A DNA stretch of 64,000 nucleotides from Oenanthe sinensis. Lineage: Eukaryota; Streptophyta; Magnoliopsida; Apiales; Apiaceae. Location: the NCBI GenBank assembly GCA_028671895.1, contig CM053795.1, forward strand, positions 6,965,501 to 7,029,500, read 5' to 3'. The notes beneath the pieces were generated by a model. It saw nothing but the letters and a program-made list of their open reading frames with translations, had not been told where the DNA came from and ran no database searches. Position numbers and translations under genes: made by a program. Shown piece by piece: positions 48,545 through 61,976 of the stretch; position 1 is the stretch's first letter; every line of letters starts with the position of its first letter.

Positions 48545-50559
48545 TCAATCACCTTCAACCTCGATTTTCATGAAATCCAGGTATGCTTTACCATCAAGTT
48601 TCCGAGCAAAAAATTCCATAAAATACTTGTCAATGGGCACTGCTCGAAAAACTGCTGGCCTATCTGGTCCAACAAGGCTATTTGCAGGGCCTAACTGAGA
48701 GTCTAGATTGGGGCTATAGAATGTTGCAATGGACAATCTCTCTTTAGCTGAATTAACTGTTGCTCTATGCTCAATGCTCCGATACACTCCATTGCTCACA
48801 ATCTAAAAAGGAAGTTCAAGGGAACATATGGTTTAGTAGAAGATTCAACATAAACATAACCAAAAAATCTAATTAGTGATATATGCTAACAAATATACTG
48901 GGGTCACTTGTTTGCTTTGGGGTACTCTACTGCAGTCCGCATCACAGTGTTCGTCAATCAACATGTGTACAAGTGAATGTACCACCATACTAGGAATTTT
49001 TTTTAAACTTACCTCCAATATGTCACCAATGTTGACTACAAAAGCATTTGGAAGAGGTTTAATGGGAAGCCATCTTCCATCTTTCCGAATTTCAAGCCCC
49101 TCGGTCTCATTGAGCTGGAACAGAATTGTAAGAGCATCAGCATCAGAATGAGGCGAAAAGCCGATGGCCCGCTCTGGCTCGGGGCAGGGAGGATAATAAT
49201 TCATCCTTATTGACTGCACTCCATCAGTAAATAGTTCTATCATCTCTTGATCATCCATTTCTAAAGCCTTGGCAATATGACCTAGTATTTTTATGGCCAG
49301 CTTTTTTACTTCTAAAGAGTAAGCTTCAACTTTCTCCCTAATCACATAACCAGTTGCATGTTATAACTATAGGTTCACTTAATACTGGAATACTCGTAGA
49401 TTGGAAAAGTTGCATGATGGATGTGAAGACATTATTTTGAACTATAGAAATCGGTTCTGTTTTTTTTCTCTAGTTAGTTGAGATGTGTTCTGTTTACTAC
49501 TAGTTTCATACATTATGTGCTCAGTGATCAGTGTCGCAAAAAAAAAACACGATTATTATTGCCCAAGTCTGACAGACACACAAACACACCTGAGGATTGG
49601 AGGTAATTTGTCGAATAAGTGAGTCTTCCTTAAACTGGTAGGGAGAGTAGTAATGTAAAACATATCAGACCAGTCAAGCTTCTGCTCTTCGGATACAACA
49701 AAGAGTTGTCCGAAGCCTTCATGGTTGTCTGGCTGTTGCCACAGTTCCTTTTTTCCCTCGAGAGGAAGTTCAAAGAAATTTACTATTTCTGTCTTCAAAT
49801 CCTCTAGCAATGAAGCACTTATTCCGTGATTAACAACCTAAAAAATCCAATGAAGCACATACAGTCGTCCAGAGCAAAATGCAGCATAGCCATAGACTAT
49901 TCTTTCAACAAGCATGCTAGTATATATAAATTCTAAATTTGAACACTCAAAGCCTATTCTACCTGGAGTCAGCTCGAAGTATCTAATCTGGTTATGCGTT
50001 CATGTTAGGCTTGACAAAATAGTAAAAATTCACATTTTTGCTCAAAATTAAGGGTGAACTGTAAGAGTTTTAATTCCTATGTCTGAATGGCAGTGTTCAA
50101 CATGGCAGTAAAATAAAGAGTTCGGGCACATAACTGAAAGCACTATCCTTGATTTCATAACTTAACATGCTACTAGAAGCTGAGTTGATAGATGGGGTCT
50201 CCGGGGGCATTATTGGATCATATCATAAATCTTGAACACCAAAGCACTATTAACGTGTTGTTCAAAGAAGTGGGAAGTCTAATTACCTGGAAGAAACCCC
50301 ATTGTTGACAAGCTTTGTGAAGCTTTTCCAGTTCATTATCATATAAGGAATCTCCATAAATCAAGTTGTGGAGATCAATGATTGGTACAGATGGGAAAAG
50401 AAGCTGGCTGTCATAGTGAGAAGAATCATCATGGTGCACATACCTAGGTGGAATCTTGTTGAGGGGTTGCTTGGCTAATTCTTGAACGCTGGGTACTATG
50501 AGAGATTTTCCAAAATTTACTTCTTCAGCTGACGATTCCATCGAAATTGGGGTTGACAT
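48545..50559 (-). CDS. 2-oxoglutarate/Fe(II)-dependent dioxygenase, SRG1-like
   Basis: Four exons in minus order: 50559..50287, 49837..49590, 49337..49013, 48802..48545, giving 367 residues. This is the canonical exon layout of the plant DOXC/SRG1 group. The DIOX_N part contains FPSVPIIDLHNL and LHKACQQWGFFQV. The catalytic jelly-roll has NYYPPCPEPERAIGFSPHSDA, giving the first His and the Asp of the iron triad (HSD). The distal His is in IEHRATVN, and the 2-oxoglutarate-binding Arg-x-Ser is in ERLSIATF. The start at 50559 (MSTPISMESS) is the first in-frame ATG; a frame continuing upstream starts only at GTG. Family members oxidise specialised metabolites or hormones, and the substrate cannot be told from sequence. 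No catalytic residue is missing. Confidence 0.93.
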
Positions 50560-51146
50560 AGATTTACAATAACTATTCACACACCACACCTCTATGTAAA
50601 ATTGTCGGGACCAGTATTAAACAAAAAGATAATTCTTATACAACCACACCCTTCATGTGCTTATTTTAGAATTTGAAAATTAAGAATCTTTTACATTATA
50701 CAACATAATCTCTACATAAAACAAGTATAATAATCTTAAAAAAATTTTCCTGTATTCAATTCAGTGGATGAGGGAACACCCCAAACAAATGTTGTTGGTC
50801 ATAAATGTAACAGTAACTAAATATAACAAATATATATATAACTTTGATAACATTAAATAATATAACAAAAAAATATAAATTCGACATTTTCAGTGTACAA
50901 GATTATCATAAACTCATCCCCCCCCCCCCAAATGAACCAATATTCTTATATTCATAGTGCAAAATAAAATATAACAATAAATATTGATATATTACACATC
51001 AATCGACAAGGAGGCTTGTGAGCTCTGAATATCCCCGAGCCAGGTATATCAAACACCACCTCTCATTTTTAGACTATAGTTGTGTATACAATCTTCCCGC
51101 GAGAAACTGAGAAAAATAAGAAGGAAAGGAGCTAGGAGCAGATTAG
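50560..51146. other. spacer between the dioxygenase 5' end and the GTE-like 3' end
   Basis: Contains the dioxygenase promoter and the 3' UTR of the bromodomain gene. There is a C tract at about 50921-50930. No other feature is supported. Confidence 0.5.
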
Positions 51147-54100
51147 TCACTCCCTATCATGCAAAAATAGTCCCTCTTCCTCATCTTCATAATCCATGTA
51201 ATCATCCTTCATGAAAAGTCCAAGTTGTTCCAGAATATTTCCTAAACAACCACCCTGACTTGCTTCGAATAGTACTAACGATTTATCTGACCCATCAACG
51301 AGGTGATTTGAGGGCATAGACCAACGAAACATGTCAAACTCTTCCAGAATATTCAGATTGTCCCCTATCTCAACAGTCTTTTCCATCTAAAGAGAGTTAA
51401 TTGTGTCAGTGGCAAGCAAGGGAAGTAGAGAACAACAAAATATTTAAGTTTTTAGTACAAAGAGACACCATCAAACCTTTCGTAATGCAATACGAGCTGC
51501 ATCTCTTTCTTTCTCCCGACGTATTCTCAATTCCTCTTTAGCCCTCAATGAGGAGGCAACTTCAGCAGCTCTGATTTGGGCTTCAATTCTGGCCTTCTCT
51601 GTTAAGGAAATTTTAAGTGTAAGCATAAATTTCATAATTTCAGCATTTGTCATAGGTAGGGATTTAATAATTTTGCGCTTATACGAAATTATGAACAAAG
51701 AAAAAATATATTAATTTTACTGCCAAACTAAACACACCAAAACTAAACACACCAGGTGATCTCAAGTATACATGGGTAAGGAGCAAAGAGATATTAGCAG
51801 AGTATATGCACTAAACGGATAGCAATAAGAAACAAATTATACAGAAGCTTTAAACCTCAATACCTCAACTACTCCAATAAGCATTAGGCAACAGACATAA
51901 AGCAAGTATAGAGGATACGTTTAAATAGAAATAGATAAGATGCGGTTTGGAGTTAGTTTTTGCTCACCCTCTTGTTGTTGCTTCTCCAGTTTTTCTTTTT
52001 GTTGCTGAAATTTACCTGGATCCACCTTCTCAACCTGGATGTTTCAACAATAAGCAAAATATATAATGCTCCCAAGGCAATTAGTTTAATATTAACAATC
52101 TGAATATGCATGCAATATCAAGAACTGACAATTGTATTACATGATCAGGAAGTGTCTTCTGTTTTGCCTTCAATATAGTGCCAGCAAAACGGCTTTTTAG
52201 CATTGCAGCACGAAGAGCTTTCTTTGGAGACAGCTGAAGATCATTAGCACACGTCCAGCCTACTGGGTAATATGTATATTTACTACAATTAATATTGTAC
52301 AAAAGAGAAGGCTTAAACTTACTAACAATTTTGTGACATAAATACTAACTAACCTTCAGCTGTAGCACCAGATGTACCAAGGCTAGATGATTGAGGACTG
52401 GAACATGTATTTTCTTCATCCAACACACTTACAGCCCCTTCAAATCATATGTCACAATGTGTTAAGTTCCCAATCCATTAGTGCAACAATATTTTTGATT
52501 TAGTGTAAAGGATAGTTAAGCATCAGGAGACAAAAGAGATTATCATCACCATCAGATTCTGGATCCGATTTACAGGTATCAGATATTAACCTGCTTCCAC
52601 GCTCCTGGACCATATAAAATGCATTTAGTATACGAAAAAAATCATAAAAACAGTGTTATCCTCGTAGAAACATTAGCATTGTTCACTTTACCATCTTGGA
52701 AGCATCGTAATTTTGTCCCGTATATATTTCAGAAGCCAAGTCTAAATGAAAAAAAGAGTTTGAATCTTTAGCCTTCTAAAAAATAAGAGAGGCAACATAA
52801 AACATTTATAAGTTTAAACTTACTCCCAGAAGATGCACAGGAATAACCATTCTGCACGCTGCACTGGCATTTCAAACTACCACATGAACTGCATCTAGTA
52901 GCAACCATGCTCACCAAGGACATGGTTTTAACAGCGCGACAAGTACTTTTATTACCAATGGCTATGCCTATAAGACACATTTCCAGTTAGCGCCTATAAA
53001 TAGGCATGAAGTAAAAAAATACCTGCCACTTCATACCTTTTTGCAAGACCTCTCCTGGGAATCTGCTATTCTGTACATTTCTAGCAGGCTCCTCCTGTCC
53101 ATAGAACATGTACAAATCAATTAGGAAAATCCCAGATAAAGTAAACCCAATAATATTTAAACATGAAGCACATACAAAGATCAAAAAATATAAGAATCAA
53201 AAGACCCAAACATTCAAAGCAGCATTTTTAGTATAAGCAAGAAACAAAGCCAAGTCTTAGCAATCTACAGTATGCAAATAACCTCCTGAAATTCAAGCGT
53301 AAATAATCCCTACTTCCATTTAATAATGATAGTAACTTACATTTGAAGCTCTTGAATCTAATATTGTCAAAATCTGAGTCATGTTTGGCTTTGTTGCTTC
53401 AACAAACTCCTTTGTTGGCTTTCTCTTATACTTGGTAGACATAGTTTTTACAGGAGCTGATCCACTATGCACATGAGATCTTCTATGGCAGAGATGTTCT
53501 GTTTCTGCGGCTTTCTTTTCACTTCCACTAGAATGGAAACTCTGTTCATGATTCATGCTCTTACGCTTCAATCTAGCGTCCAGAGATTTCAATTTGGTAC
53601 TAAAGATGCTATCTAGTTTCTTTGCATTTCTATTAAAAATGTTATCAGAAGGATTATACAGCATGGCATTAGAAAAGGTCAGCCTAACATCATCCTTGAA
53701 TTCGTCAATACTGATGTACATATTATCCTGTAATTTGGCTCGTACTGTTCCCAAATCCATAGGACTAGAGATTACGGAGAAATAATCAGGAATATTTAAC
53801 TTAATAGGATCAACTGGTTCAGTGAAACCCAGTGCAGCAGGATGCTTAATCAACGCTTCCAGAATGTTACCACAGTGCCTCTTTAAACTACAATCCATCT
53901 TCTGCCTTTTATTCATAACTGGATCTATCACCCTTAATGGTCCGCGCTTCCTAGAGCTTTGCACACGAGATACAACAATGGAGCTATCAGCACAATATAA
54001 TTTGAAGCTTTCTGTAGTGTGAGAAGCACCTTCATCTGATTTCTTCAACACTGATTCCTTGTTTCCATTGAATGAATTGTTCTGAGCACATTCCTCATTT

Positions 54101-54213
54101 ATGGACGGCTGCTGTCTAACTTCACAAGACCCGCTTTTTAGCAAAAGATGGGTATTTTTGAAGGAAAACTTGATCTTCAACCTTGTTTTCGATACATCAT
54201 CTGATACAGTCAT
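51147..54213 (-). CDS. GTE12: GTE-type bromodomain protein (global transcription factor group E, GTE12-like)
   Basis: Ten exons in minus order: 54213..53341, 53094..53037, 52967..52824, 52741..52692, 52604..52550, 52437..52354, 52259..52141, 52034..51968, 51598..51477, 51386..51147, giving 603 residues with consistent phases. The bromodomain lies at about 109-208 and includes CGNILEALIKHP, IPDYFSVISSPMDLGTVR and YNPSDNIFNRNAKKL, with the acetyl-lysine-binding Asn in YNPSD. A Cys-containing linker follows (RCSSCGSLKCQCS). Then come a segment starting LSPKKALRAAMLKSRFA, a charged helical stretch (EAQIRAAEVASSLRAKEELRIRREKERDAAR) split over two exons, and an acidic tail. Nuclear proteins of this group bind acetylated histones. 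I did not recognise a classic NET domain, as in the GTE8-12 subgroup. The specific GTE12 label is from general resemblance. Confidence 0.87.
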
Positions 54214-55314
54214 GATGGAAATTGCAAGAATCGAGGAGAACAGCTCAGACTTCGCGAGTACGGCTCACTGCCCAATCATCATATTATAAACCACCATTGA
54301 GCAAAAACAATGGGATGCAAACTGCATAGAAGATTCAACGGAAATATCAATTTCCGCCTCGAACTCTTCAACCCAAAGAGGAAATACATGATGATGATGA
54401 TGATTGATGATAGTTAACTACATACAACTAAACCAAGCAGAGGATATAAATCTACAATCACCTACTTACCTGATATAACTGGCACAATAAAATCAAGAAG
54501 TAAATCTACTAGCAGTATCATAAACTAAAATCAACAGAGCATAATAAAAACCCAGAATGAAATTCAAAGCAAAATCAAATCTAATAATTTCAAAAATAGG
54601 ATGACATAAAGCGCATAAAACTTACAAGAAGCAGCTCAAAGCACTGATAAATCAAGTTAACGTTCCCGGATAGGGTTTCGGGAGAGAGAGAGAGAGAGAT
54701 TCCCTCCCGCGTATATTTTGTTTTTTAGGGTTTTGACTTCACATGCTACTCGTGTTATTACAAGTTGGCTTATTACAAGATGCAAGTGGAGTTGAGACAA
54801 GTCTAATGTTTTTTTTTTGTCAGGGGAGAAATACAACATTTTATGAGGAGACGTCTGATTTACATCATTACAAATTGGTGCACAGATTTAATTTATAATT
54901 TTTTAACATTGTGTTAAAATTATTTTATATTTATTGAAATTAATTGATATAATTCAGTTAGACAAATATATACATATACCTAATAATTTGTATATTTTCA
55001 AATATTTAAAAGCAATCTGGTAGAAATAATATTTATGTTATTCATTCTTTAAAAAGCAATGATGTAAATGAAAGGGAAATATATTTAAAATTTTCAACAA
55101 ACAAATTGTTCTCATCACATATTTTCTTCTGACATTGTTTTCACATTTTCCCATTACCTGACCCTGACATTAACAATCCCTCACTCCCTCAGCAACTCAC
55201 CAACACAAATCAAGACAATTCAAATTACAAAAAAATTATAAAATAATTGAGAATTCCTTTTTAGCACCACCAAAATGCTTGACATTCTTATCCTTGTGGA
55301 ACTCCAAAACAATT
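54214..55314. other. 5' leader and promoter of the GTE-like gene, then AT-rich spacer
   Basis: A minus-strand donor near 54624-54626 suggests a 5'UTR intron. A (GA)n run at about 54682-54699 lies near the presumed transcription start. From 54840 to 55300 the DNA is AT-rich and holds the 3' flank of the SWEET gene. Confidence 0.5.
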
Positions 55315-57827
55315 TCATGCATAAGAAACTAACAAGGGTTCTGTTGATTCTTCCCCTGAAAATCTGCTGTAGTATGTATACAATGCTAATTGTACAATTC
55401 CCAGAACACTTCCAATTCCATTAGGCACCTGTTTAACAAACATGTCAGATTAGTGTTACTATTACTATAACACATGCTCATGTACTCGAAATAACGGAAA
55501 CTTTTTGCTTTATTTTTCAGATTTTGCAACTCAACCAAATCTCAAGTTGAAGCAAGGATATCCTGCATATGATTCACTCTTCAAGCTGAGTACTCGAGTA
55601 CAATAAATAAGATTAAGTTACATTCATGATAGCCTTAAAGATGATGGTCCCATTACAATTTCAGTGAAGTGCATATTATGATCAGATCACATTTCATTTT
55701 GAAGAGCCCCATGGTTGTATGTAGATTACATTGTTACAGTTAATCATTGATACCAACAAAGACCGGAAAGGCATTTAGACTTGCCGTAAATTTTATGTTT
55801 TACTGGATGATAAGTTTGACACTAAAGGAATTACAAGGCGAGTACAAGTGCCTGCGTGGTGTGGAAACTTACAGAAATGAATGGATCATGCTTAAACATT
55901 CCATATGCAAGGAATGATAGACTCATCAGAAAGGTTGAAAGTGAAAGATAAAATGGCATGTATTCCACACTCTTTGTTTTGATCACTAAATTCTGCAATA
56001 CGAATTAGAAGATGAGGAAATATATAGTGGTAGAAATCATGTGTAGATAAGATCAACTACATAGAGTTAAAAAATTAACATACAATAATGAATAGGGGAG
56101 AAGCAAACATGGATATGAGAGAAGCAACACTCAAATATCCAACGAAAAGTTGCCGTGAAGGGGAGTCAAATAGCATGATGCTAACAAGTGCTATGACAAT
56201 AAACAGAACAAATACCCCTAGCAGCAGTCCCAACATCTTTACCTGCAAGCGCATCAAGATTAAGTTGAAAATTTGTATATCCAGAATAACCCCAGATAAT
56301 TCTCTTATGCAGTGATTGTAGCAATAGGTAATTGATTACATAATACCTAACAGTTCAAACATAACTGATTTATTTCTTAAAAGTGAGATATTGGATTGCA
56401 TTTGAAATATTGAACTGAGGTATTATGGTTAATGCACGGACAGATTGCTCTACAATATTTATATACCTTTCGGGCTTTCTCTGCACATATAATGAAGATG
56501 ACAATGTACACTAATTGAAAAATAGCTCCAACTGAATTGACTGTGGCAACCAGTATGATACCCGGAGTGACAACAGGCAAGCCATACCATAGGCAAATTA
56601 AACAGTTCAAGAGGGAATATATGTAGGGCAGCCCTGAAAACTGCTCCGTTGAACGATTTCTGATAATTCTTCTAAATGTAGGTCTGACATAGTAAATGAT
56701 TTGAATATATAAATTAGGCAAGAATAAAAATGAAAATATGAAGGTTGCGTATATACTTTTACTTTGCATAGAGTTCTGGAAAGACTCAGTACTTGGACTA
56801 ACTTAGTACTTACATTGGTGACACAAACAGCACAATAGCAAAGATGTTTCCTGCAACAAGCAAAAGGCGCACATCTTTAGTATTCTAACAAATCTAGGAA
56901 TCAAAATACGTAAGTTTGAATTATGGGATTGAATATCTGTGTTTATTATAATCAGACTATCCTAATTTTTGTGAAGCATCTATTTTTCTCATATCCTTTC
57001 CTCCAACAAGTCCAATGATCAAGTTCACTATATTTAGATAGGAAACTTACCAAAATCTTAAATTCTATTTTTAAAATTTGTTTAGGGATGTTTACAAATT
57101 CAAATTTGCTCAATTTTTAGACAAGAAATTGCAGTAAAAAATAAATTCTTTCTTAAAGACTTGAGATAGACTGTATAAAAGAATCCATTCTGTTTTCTTC
57201 CCTAGTCTGTTTCCCTAGGCAGATATGACTGTTTTTTTGTAAGTTTTTGTTTAAAAGGGCCCCTACTCTAATGAGAATTCAAACTCGTGATTTTATCATT
57301 GGTAAAACTTGAAAGTGGAGGAAATAAACCTTGAGAATTAGCCCATTCTTAGATCAATGCTGACCAACACTATATTTACTGAGAGGCCATAGACATAAAA
57401 TATCAAAAAAAATTGGCTCTCCCCACCCTAGTACACAGCCCCACTCATGACTTGATCCTGCGTCTACCGTGAATTATCTCATATATCCTTTTCTTTTACA
57501 AGTTTCTGCCAATTAGAAGGAAAATGCAGTAATGCCATTCTTCTCTACTTTGATAAAGATGATACTAACTAACCTCTTAAAGCTCCCTCACCCCACCCCC
57601 ACCCCCACCCCCACCCCCACCCAAAGTACACACCCCCAATACATCATCACCTTCTTTCCCAGACTTGTAAACCGAATCAAGAATTACCAAAGTTTAAAGA
57701 GTAAATTCCTAGCAACTAACTGGCTTACAAATCAAAGAAAAAGAATATTTAAAAAATATACATCACCTGCAACTCCAGCTGCATCACTGCAGAGAGAATA
57801 AGTAGAGAAGAGCCCATTTGCAGTCAT
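55315..57827 (-). CDS. SWEET2: SWEET sugar transporter, SWEET2-like
   Basis: Six exons in minus order: 57827..57767, 56850..56814, 56683..56467, 56242..56084, 55992..55873, 55428..55315, giving 235 residues, the normal size. Two MtN3/saliva repeats give seven membrane helices. Diagnostic segments are GNIFAIVLFVSPIPTFRRII, STEQFSGLPYIYSLLNCLICLWYG and NSVGAIFQLVY in repeat 1. In repeat 2 they are RQLFVGYLSVASLISMFASP, VIKTKSVEYMPFYLSLSTFL and YGMFKHDPFI, followed by VPNGIGSVLGIVQL. The tail ends EPLLVSYA before the TGA at 55315-55317. SWEET2 proteins are tonoplast hexose uniporters that limit sugar loss from roots, and the tail EPLLVSYA closely resembles that clade. Intron 1 (56851-57766) is long and contains a G-rich repeat on the sense strand. 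No defects are visible. Confidence 0.94.
57591..57622 (-). repeat. (CCCCCA)n hexanucleotide repeat in SWEET2-like intron 1
   Basis: Consecutive CCCCCA units on the + strand read (TGGGGG)n on the transcribed-sense strand, giving at least five G runs of three or more. This is a sequence able to form a G-quadruplex. Confidence 0.85.
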
Positions 57828-58489
57828 TGTCCTTGCAACCCTCTTCTTGGATTTCTAAGCTCATTCACCCATAATTAAAACATTTCTTTCTTTATTATTA
57901 CTATGAGCACAAAAATATACACGAAAGAACCAAGAAGCTATCAAGTCCCTGTGCACATGAAATTTAATTTTATAACATAATTTCCTCGACTTGAAATAAT
58001 AAAATGCTGCAAGTGGGGTTGTTATATATGGATATGGAGTCATTCGGACCCAGATTTTAAGTGCAACGCTTATCTTTGAGCGGTGGCCTGATTCACGACT
58101 AGTTGATAAGCAACACATATTAGTAATTTATATCCACGTGCTATATTTTTATATCATTTGAAATGTGACTTGTTTTTCTGTCTTTATCCTATATCCACAT
58201 TTCTATTTTATTTTTTAAGTTGTTTCTGCTACACTGCAACCAATTCATGGTTAAAAACCTCTAACAACATCAACTTCTCAATTTCTCATATATGGGTACA
58301 TAATTGTATCATACACATTGTTTTTTCATTATGTTACCTCAGACCTTAGTTGTACAAGCATTGAATTTGGTTGTAGTAATTAGTATTAGTATATGCAATA
58401 TCACTCGCTCCCTCACCTAATAAGTTAGGTGGTCACAAGTTTGTAAACAAACTGGATTGTGGAAAATACAATATACTTAAAATATGATT

Positions 58490-58619
58490 TGAGCACGACT
58501 CAGGTGATAAGGGTTTATTCTCTTTCGTTCCAGGTCTTGGGTTCGACTCTGCCTTATCCCGAGAATTTATTAGAACAGATACTCACTTTACAAGACTATA
58601 AGTTTAGTTAGTCAAGAAA
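58490..58619 (+). mobile_element. tRNA-derived SINE with target-site duplication
   Basis: A box A-like GACTCAGGTGATAAG (from about 58498) and a box B-like GGGTTCGACTCT (about 58539-58550) lie 30-40 bp apart, as in tRNA-derived SINEs. The element ends in a short A stretch. The 11 bp AAAATATGATT occurs immediately before it (58479-58489) and after it (58620-58630), matching LINE-style retroposition. The length is about 130 bp with no coding sequence. Confidence 0.78.
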
Positions 58620-59049
58620 AAAATATGATTAGGAAAGGAGTTAATCCAAATAAGATATACAAGTGGAAATTATATATTTTCACTTTTTTTTATTTAGGAT
58701 GTCATGTCAGCAAGATATAAGCGACGTTAAATGAAATTTGACGGAAGGACTGCGATGAGAAAAAATTTAAAATTTGATTACTTATAAATTTATATTTTTA
58801 GTTCAGAAACTTAGATAAAAACAATAACTAATAGTTTAGGGGCATTATAATTAATTTACCCTATAAATTTCTATTAATGAGTACTATTTTTTTTCAAGAT
58901 ATTAGTGAATACTTTAATACTCATTTAAATTATTACTTATAGTAAAATTCTATTGGAATAAACAAAATTTATATTATAATATCATTAAAGTTATAATTAT
59001 AATTATGACAAAAGTTCTATTGAGAACTTAAATAGAGTACTAATAATTG

Positions 59050-59080
<31 letters not shown>

Positions 59081-61734
59081 GCAGGCATTATAATCTGCTT
59101 ATAACATATTGAAGAATTTAATTTAAGATATATATGTTCTGTAATTAGTACTTCGTTTAAAATTCTCCATAGAACAAAATCATTATAATCATATCACTTT
59201 TATGTATATTGTATTTTGTAACGATAGTATTAGAATTTTATGTGATATAATTTTAATCAAATAAAATTATTTAACAACAATTTTATCCTTTATATAATTT
59301 AAATTATCTAAAACTCGCGCTATAACATTTATATTTAAAATTATATATATAACAATTACTGGCCTGGTTTTGATCAGTTCGGTTTGTTATAAAAATTAAA
59401 AACCAAAATAATAAAATGCAGTTTTAAAACTTTAAATTTAAGATCAAACTAATAACTGTTAATACTATTATAATATTGATTATCAGATGATGATACGTAG
59501 TCACCTATCCAGTGTCGACAGTAGCGCACATGTAGCATCAACGTAATGACTAGCAAATACATATATTGAATACTTGCATGTTGTCCTATAAACAGGGCTA
59601 TTCATTTCATTTGCTAGTAATCAAGTTTTGAAAGAGATAAAACAACATACTCACCAGCAACTCTCTCATACTCGTCTTTATATTATTATTATATTAAACT
59701 TTTATAACAGTTATTATTATTATTTTGACAGAAATAACTTTTCATTAATAAATCGTATTGAAGTACAATGACCAATTTTATTTTATTTTTATTCACCAAT
59801 TTTATCATCTAACCGAAAGGAACGCATGTTATTTCCGAACATTTAGATAATAACACCTTAATGTTTGAAAATAAAACACCACCATAGAAGAGTTTCATTA
59901 AAAAACTCATACGAGTAAAACCCTATGGAAAAAAACTCAAAGAGAAAAAAAGAGTGTCCTACTAAAAATAACTAAAAACAAGAAAAAAATATCTAATTAC
60001 AACGAGGCATTAAATCCAAATTCATGTCTCCATCCATCCACCTTCTCTTTACCCTTCTTCCTATCCGAATATCAAAATCATGCTTCCAATTCATTTTCCA
60101 TGTACACGCAATAACCCATCCAATTAAATCTGAAAATAAAAAACAAACCAAACAAAGACAAATAAGTCGACGAAAGTGTAACAAAAATATATAATATAAA
60201 ATTATAGCATAAAATTTTTAATTCATAATTAAAGTCATCTAATATAACACAATATCGTCATAAATGATATATAAAATGGTCATGCCCCATATAGGTACAA
60301 AAAAATCATCATAAATGACACTAAACTCGTTCAAAAATTCAGATGTGAAAATAGAAACATATGAGGTCAAATCAGAAAGATTTGGAAAGAGATCCGGAGA
60401 TTTAGAAATGTTAAAAATTTCAAATTGAAAAGATGATATATTAATTATATAAAGAAATGTGATTTAAACCAAAATATTAGAAAAAAATAGTGTATTTGAA
60501 ATTAGGATTTAAAGAAAAGAACGGTGAGAAGAGTGAGGGGGAGGGAGAGAGGCTTATAACAGTTATTATTATATTAAGGTTTTATGACAAATGCGATTTT
60601 TTCGGTGCAATTTTTATAATTTTCAATTTAGATTTCGATATATGATTCAATTTTTGCTCATCCTACTAATCTATACACCCTAAAGTTTAGTTTTAGAACT
60701 TCATACTTCCTGGTTCCTACTGAGCCAATGACAGGTAGTAGACCCTGCAAATGGTAACTGTTACTGGATTAACACGGAACTTTCCTCCACGCACCATAGA
60801 CTTCTAGTTTTTGGGTTCCATACTTCCAAGTTCCATCTCTCTTTCACAAATAAAACTAATATTTAAGTATATATTATATTGTTAAAAAAAATATATATAT
60901 ATTATTATATTAAGGCCTAGCATTAGTGTTCACCTTGGCCCAAGATCATCAACCCACAAGGTAGGCCTCATCTTTGAGAGAACTATCACAAATTTTTGTT
61001 ACAGTGAAAAATAATTGTGTTTCAATTAGAATAAATTTAAAATTATTATATGTATTTAAGGAGAATAGCTTTAAAATAATAATAATAATCATTATTAAAA
61101 TAAGTTTTAGTATTGAAGTAGTTTCTGGAGCAAATATTAACTATTCGATTATTAAATTTCTAATATTTCAATTTTATTAATATAATACAGATACATACAC
61201 ACTTATATGATAAATAAATTTAGATCATAATTATAATTTAAAATAAATGACAAACTTTGATGTTTATGAGTTTATATATTACTATATTAATAAGGTTTTT
61301 ATCAAATTACTTTCGACGCCTTACTTATTTGTGAATTGAATAGAGTTTAATATATTATTCAAATTAGTTCATTTTTTAATGAATCATTTCTTGAAACGCA
61401 TGCTGAAGCGTTTGTAAAGTTCTAATCTTTATACAAATTAGTAATTCACAGTTTCACACAGAAAGCTACCACAATCAAGTCAACGAATTTACACAACGAC
61501 CATTATCACCGTGAGCATATTAGATTCCAAAATATTATTAAAAAGCAACGATCGAGTCCGTCAACATAGCATTACTTCATACTTACCGATCTTGGTATAA
61601 CAGAAAATTGAAAAAAATTCCCAACCACCCCCTAATCTTATCTACAAACTTCTAAAGGAATTTATAGGATTGTCCGAAATGATTTAATTGATCAAGTCAC
61701 CGATACTCTATATAATTATTCTCAAATAATATTA

Positions 61735-61976
61735 TTCCCTCCATTTTATTTTATTAATCTTTTTTAAAATAATAATATATATTAAAAAAATTTATTGTAT
61801 AATAATTTTACTATTTATCATATTTATTATGGTAATTTTATATATATTTGAAATAAATTTTACATTAAAAATGATAAAAGAAGAGAATAAGTTTAAAAAA
61901 TTTATATTAAAAATAAAGATAAACAATTATTATAAAATAAAAAAATCTAAAAAAACCTAATATTTTGAAATGGAAG
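61735..61976. mobile_element. degenerate Stowaway-like MITE
   Basis: TTCCCTCCATTTTATTTTATTA on the left pairs imperfectly with TAATATTTTGAAATGGAAG on the right, with TA at both borders (61733-61734 and 61977-61978). The GGAAGTATTA end is repeated twice more just downstream (about 62000 and 62040). The inverted ends are diverged, so this is an old copy. Confidence 0.5.

Noticed and set aside
50560..50589. Ten-codon N-terminal extension of the dioxygenase
   Set aside because: It would require a GTG start; the first real ATG in frame is at 50559.
59884..60160. Sequence resembling a dispersed plant repeat (AAAACTCATACGAGTAAAACCC)
   Set aside because: It reminded me of a common retroelement-associated phrase, but there are no ends, reading frame or duplication to define an element.
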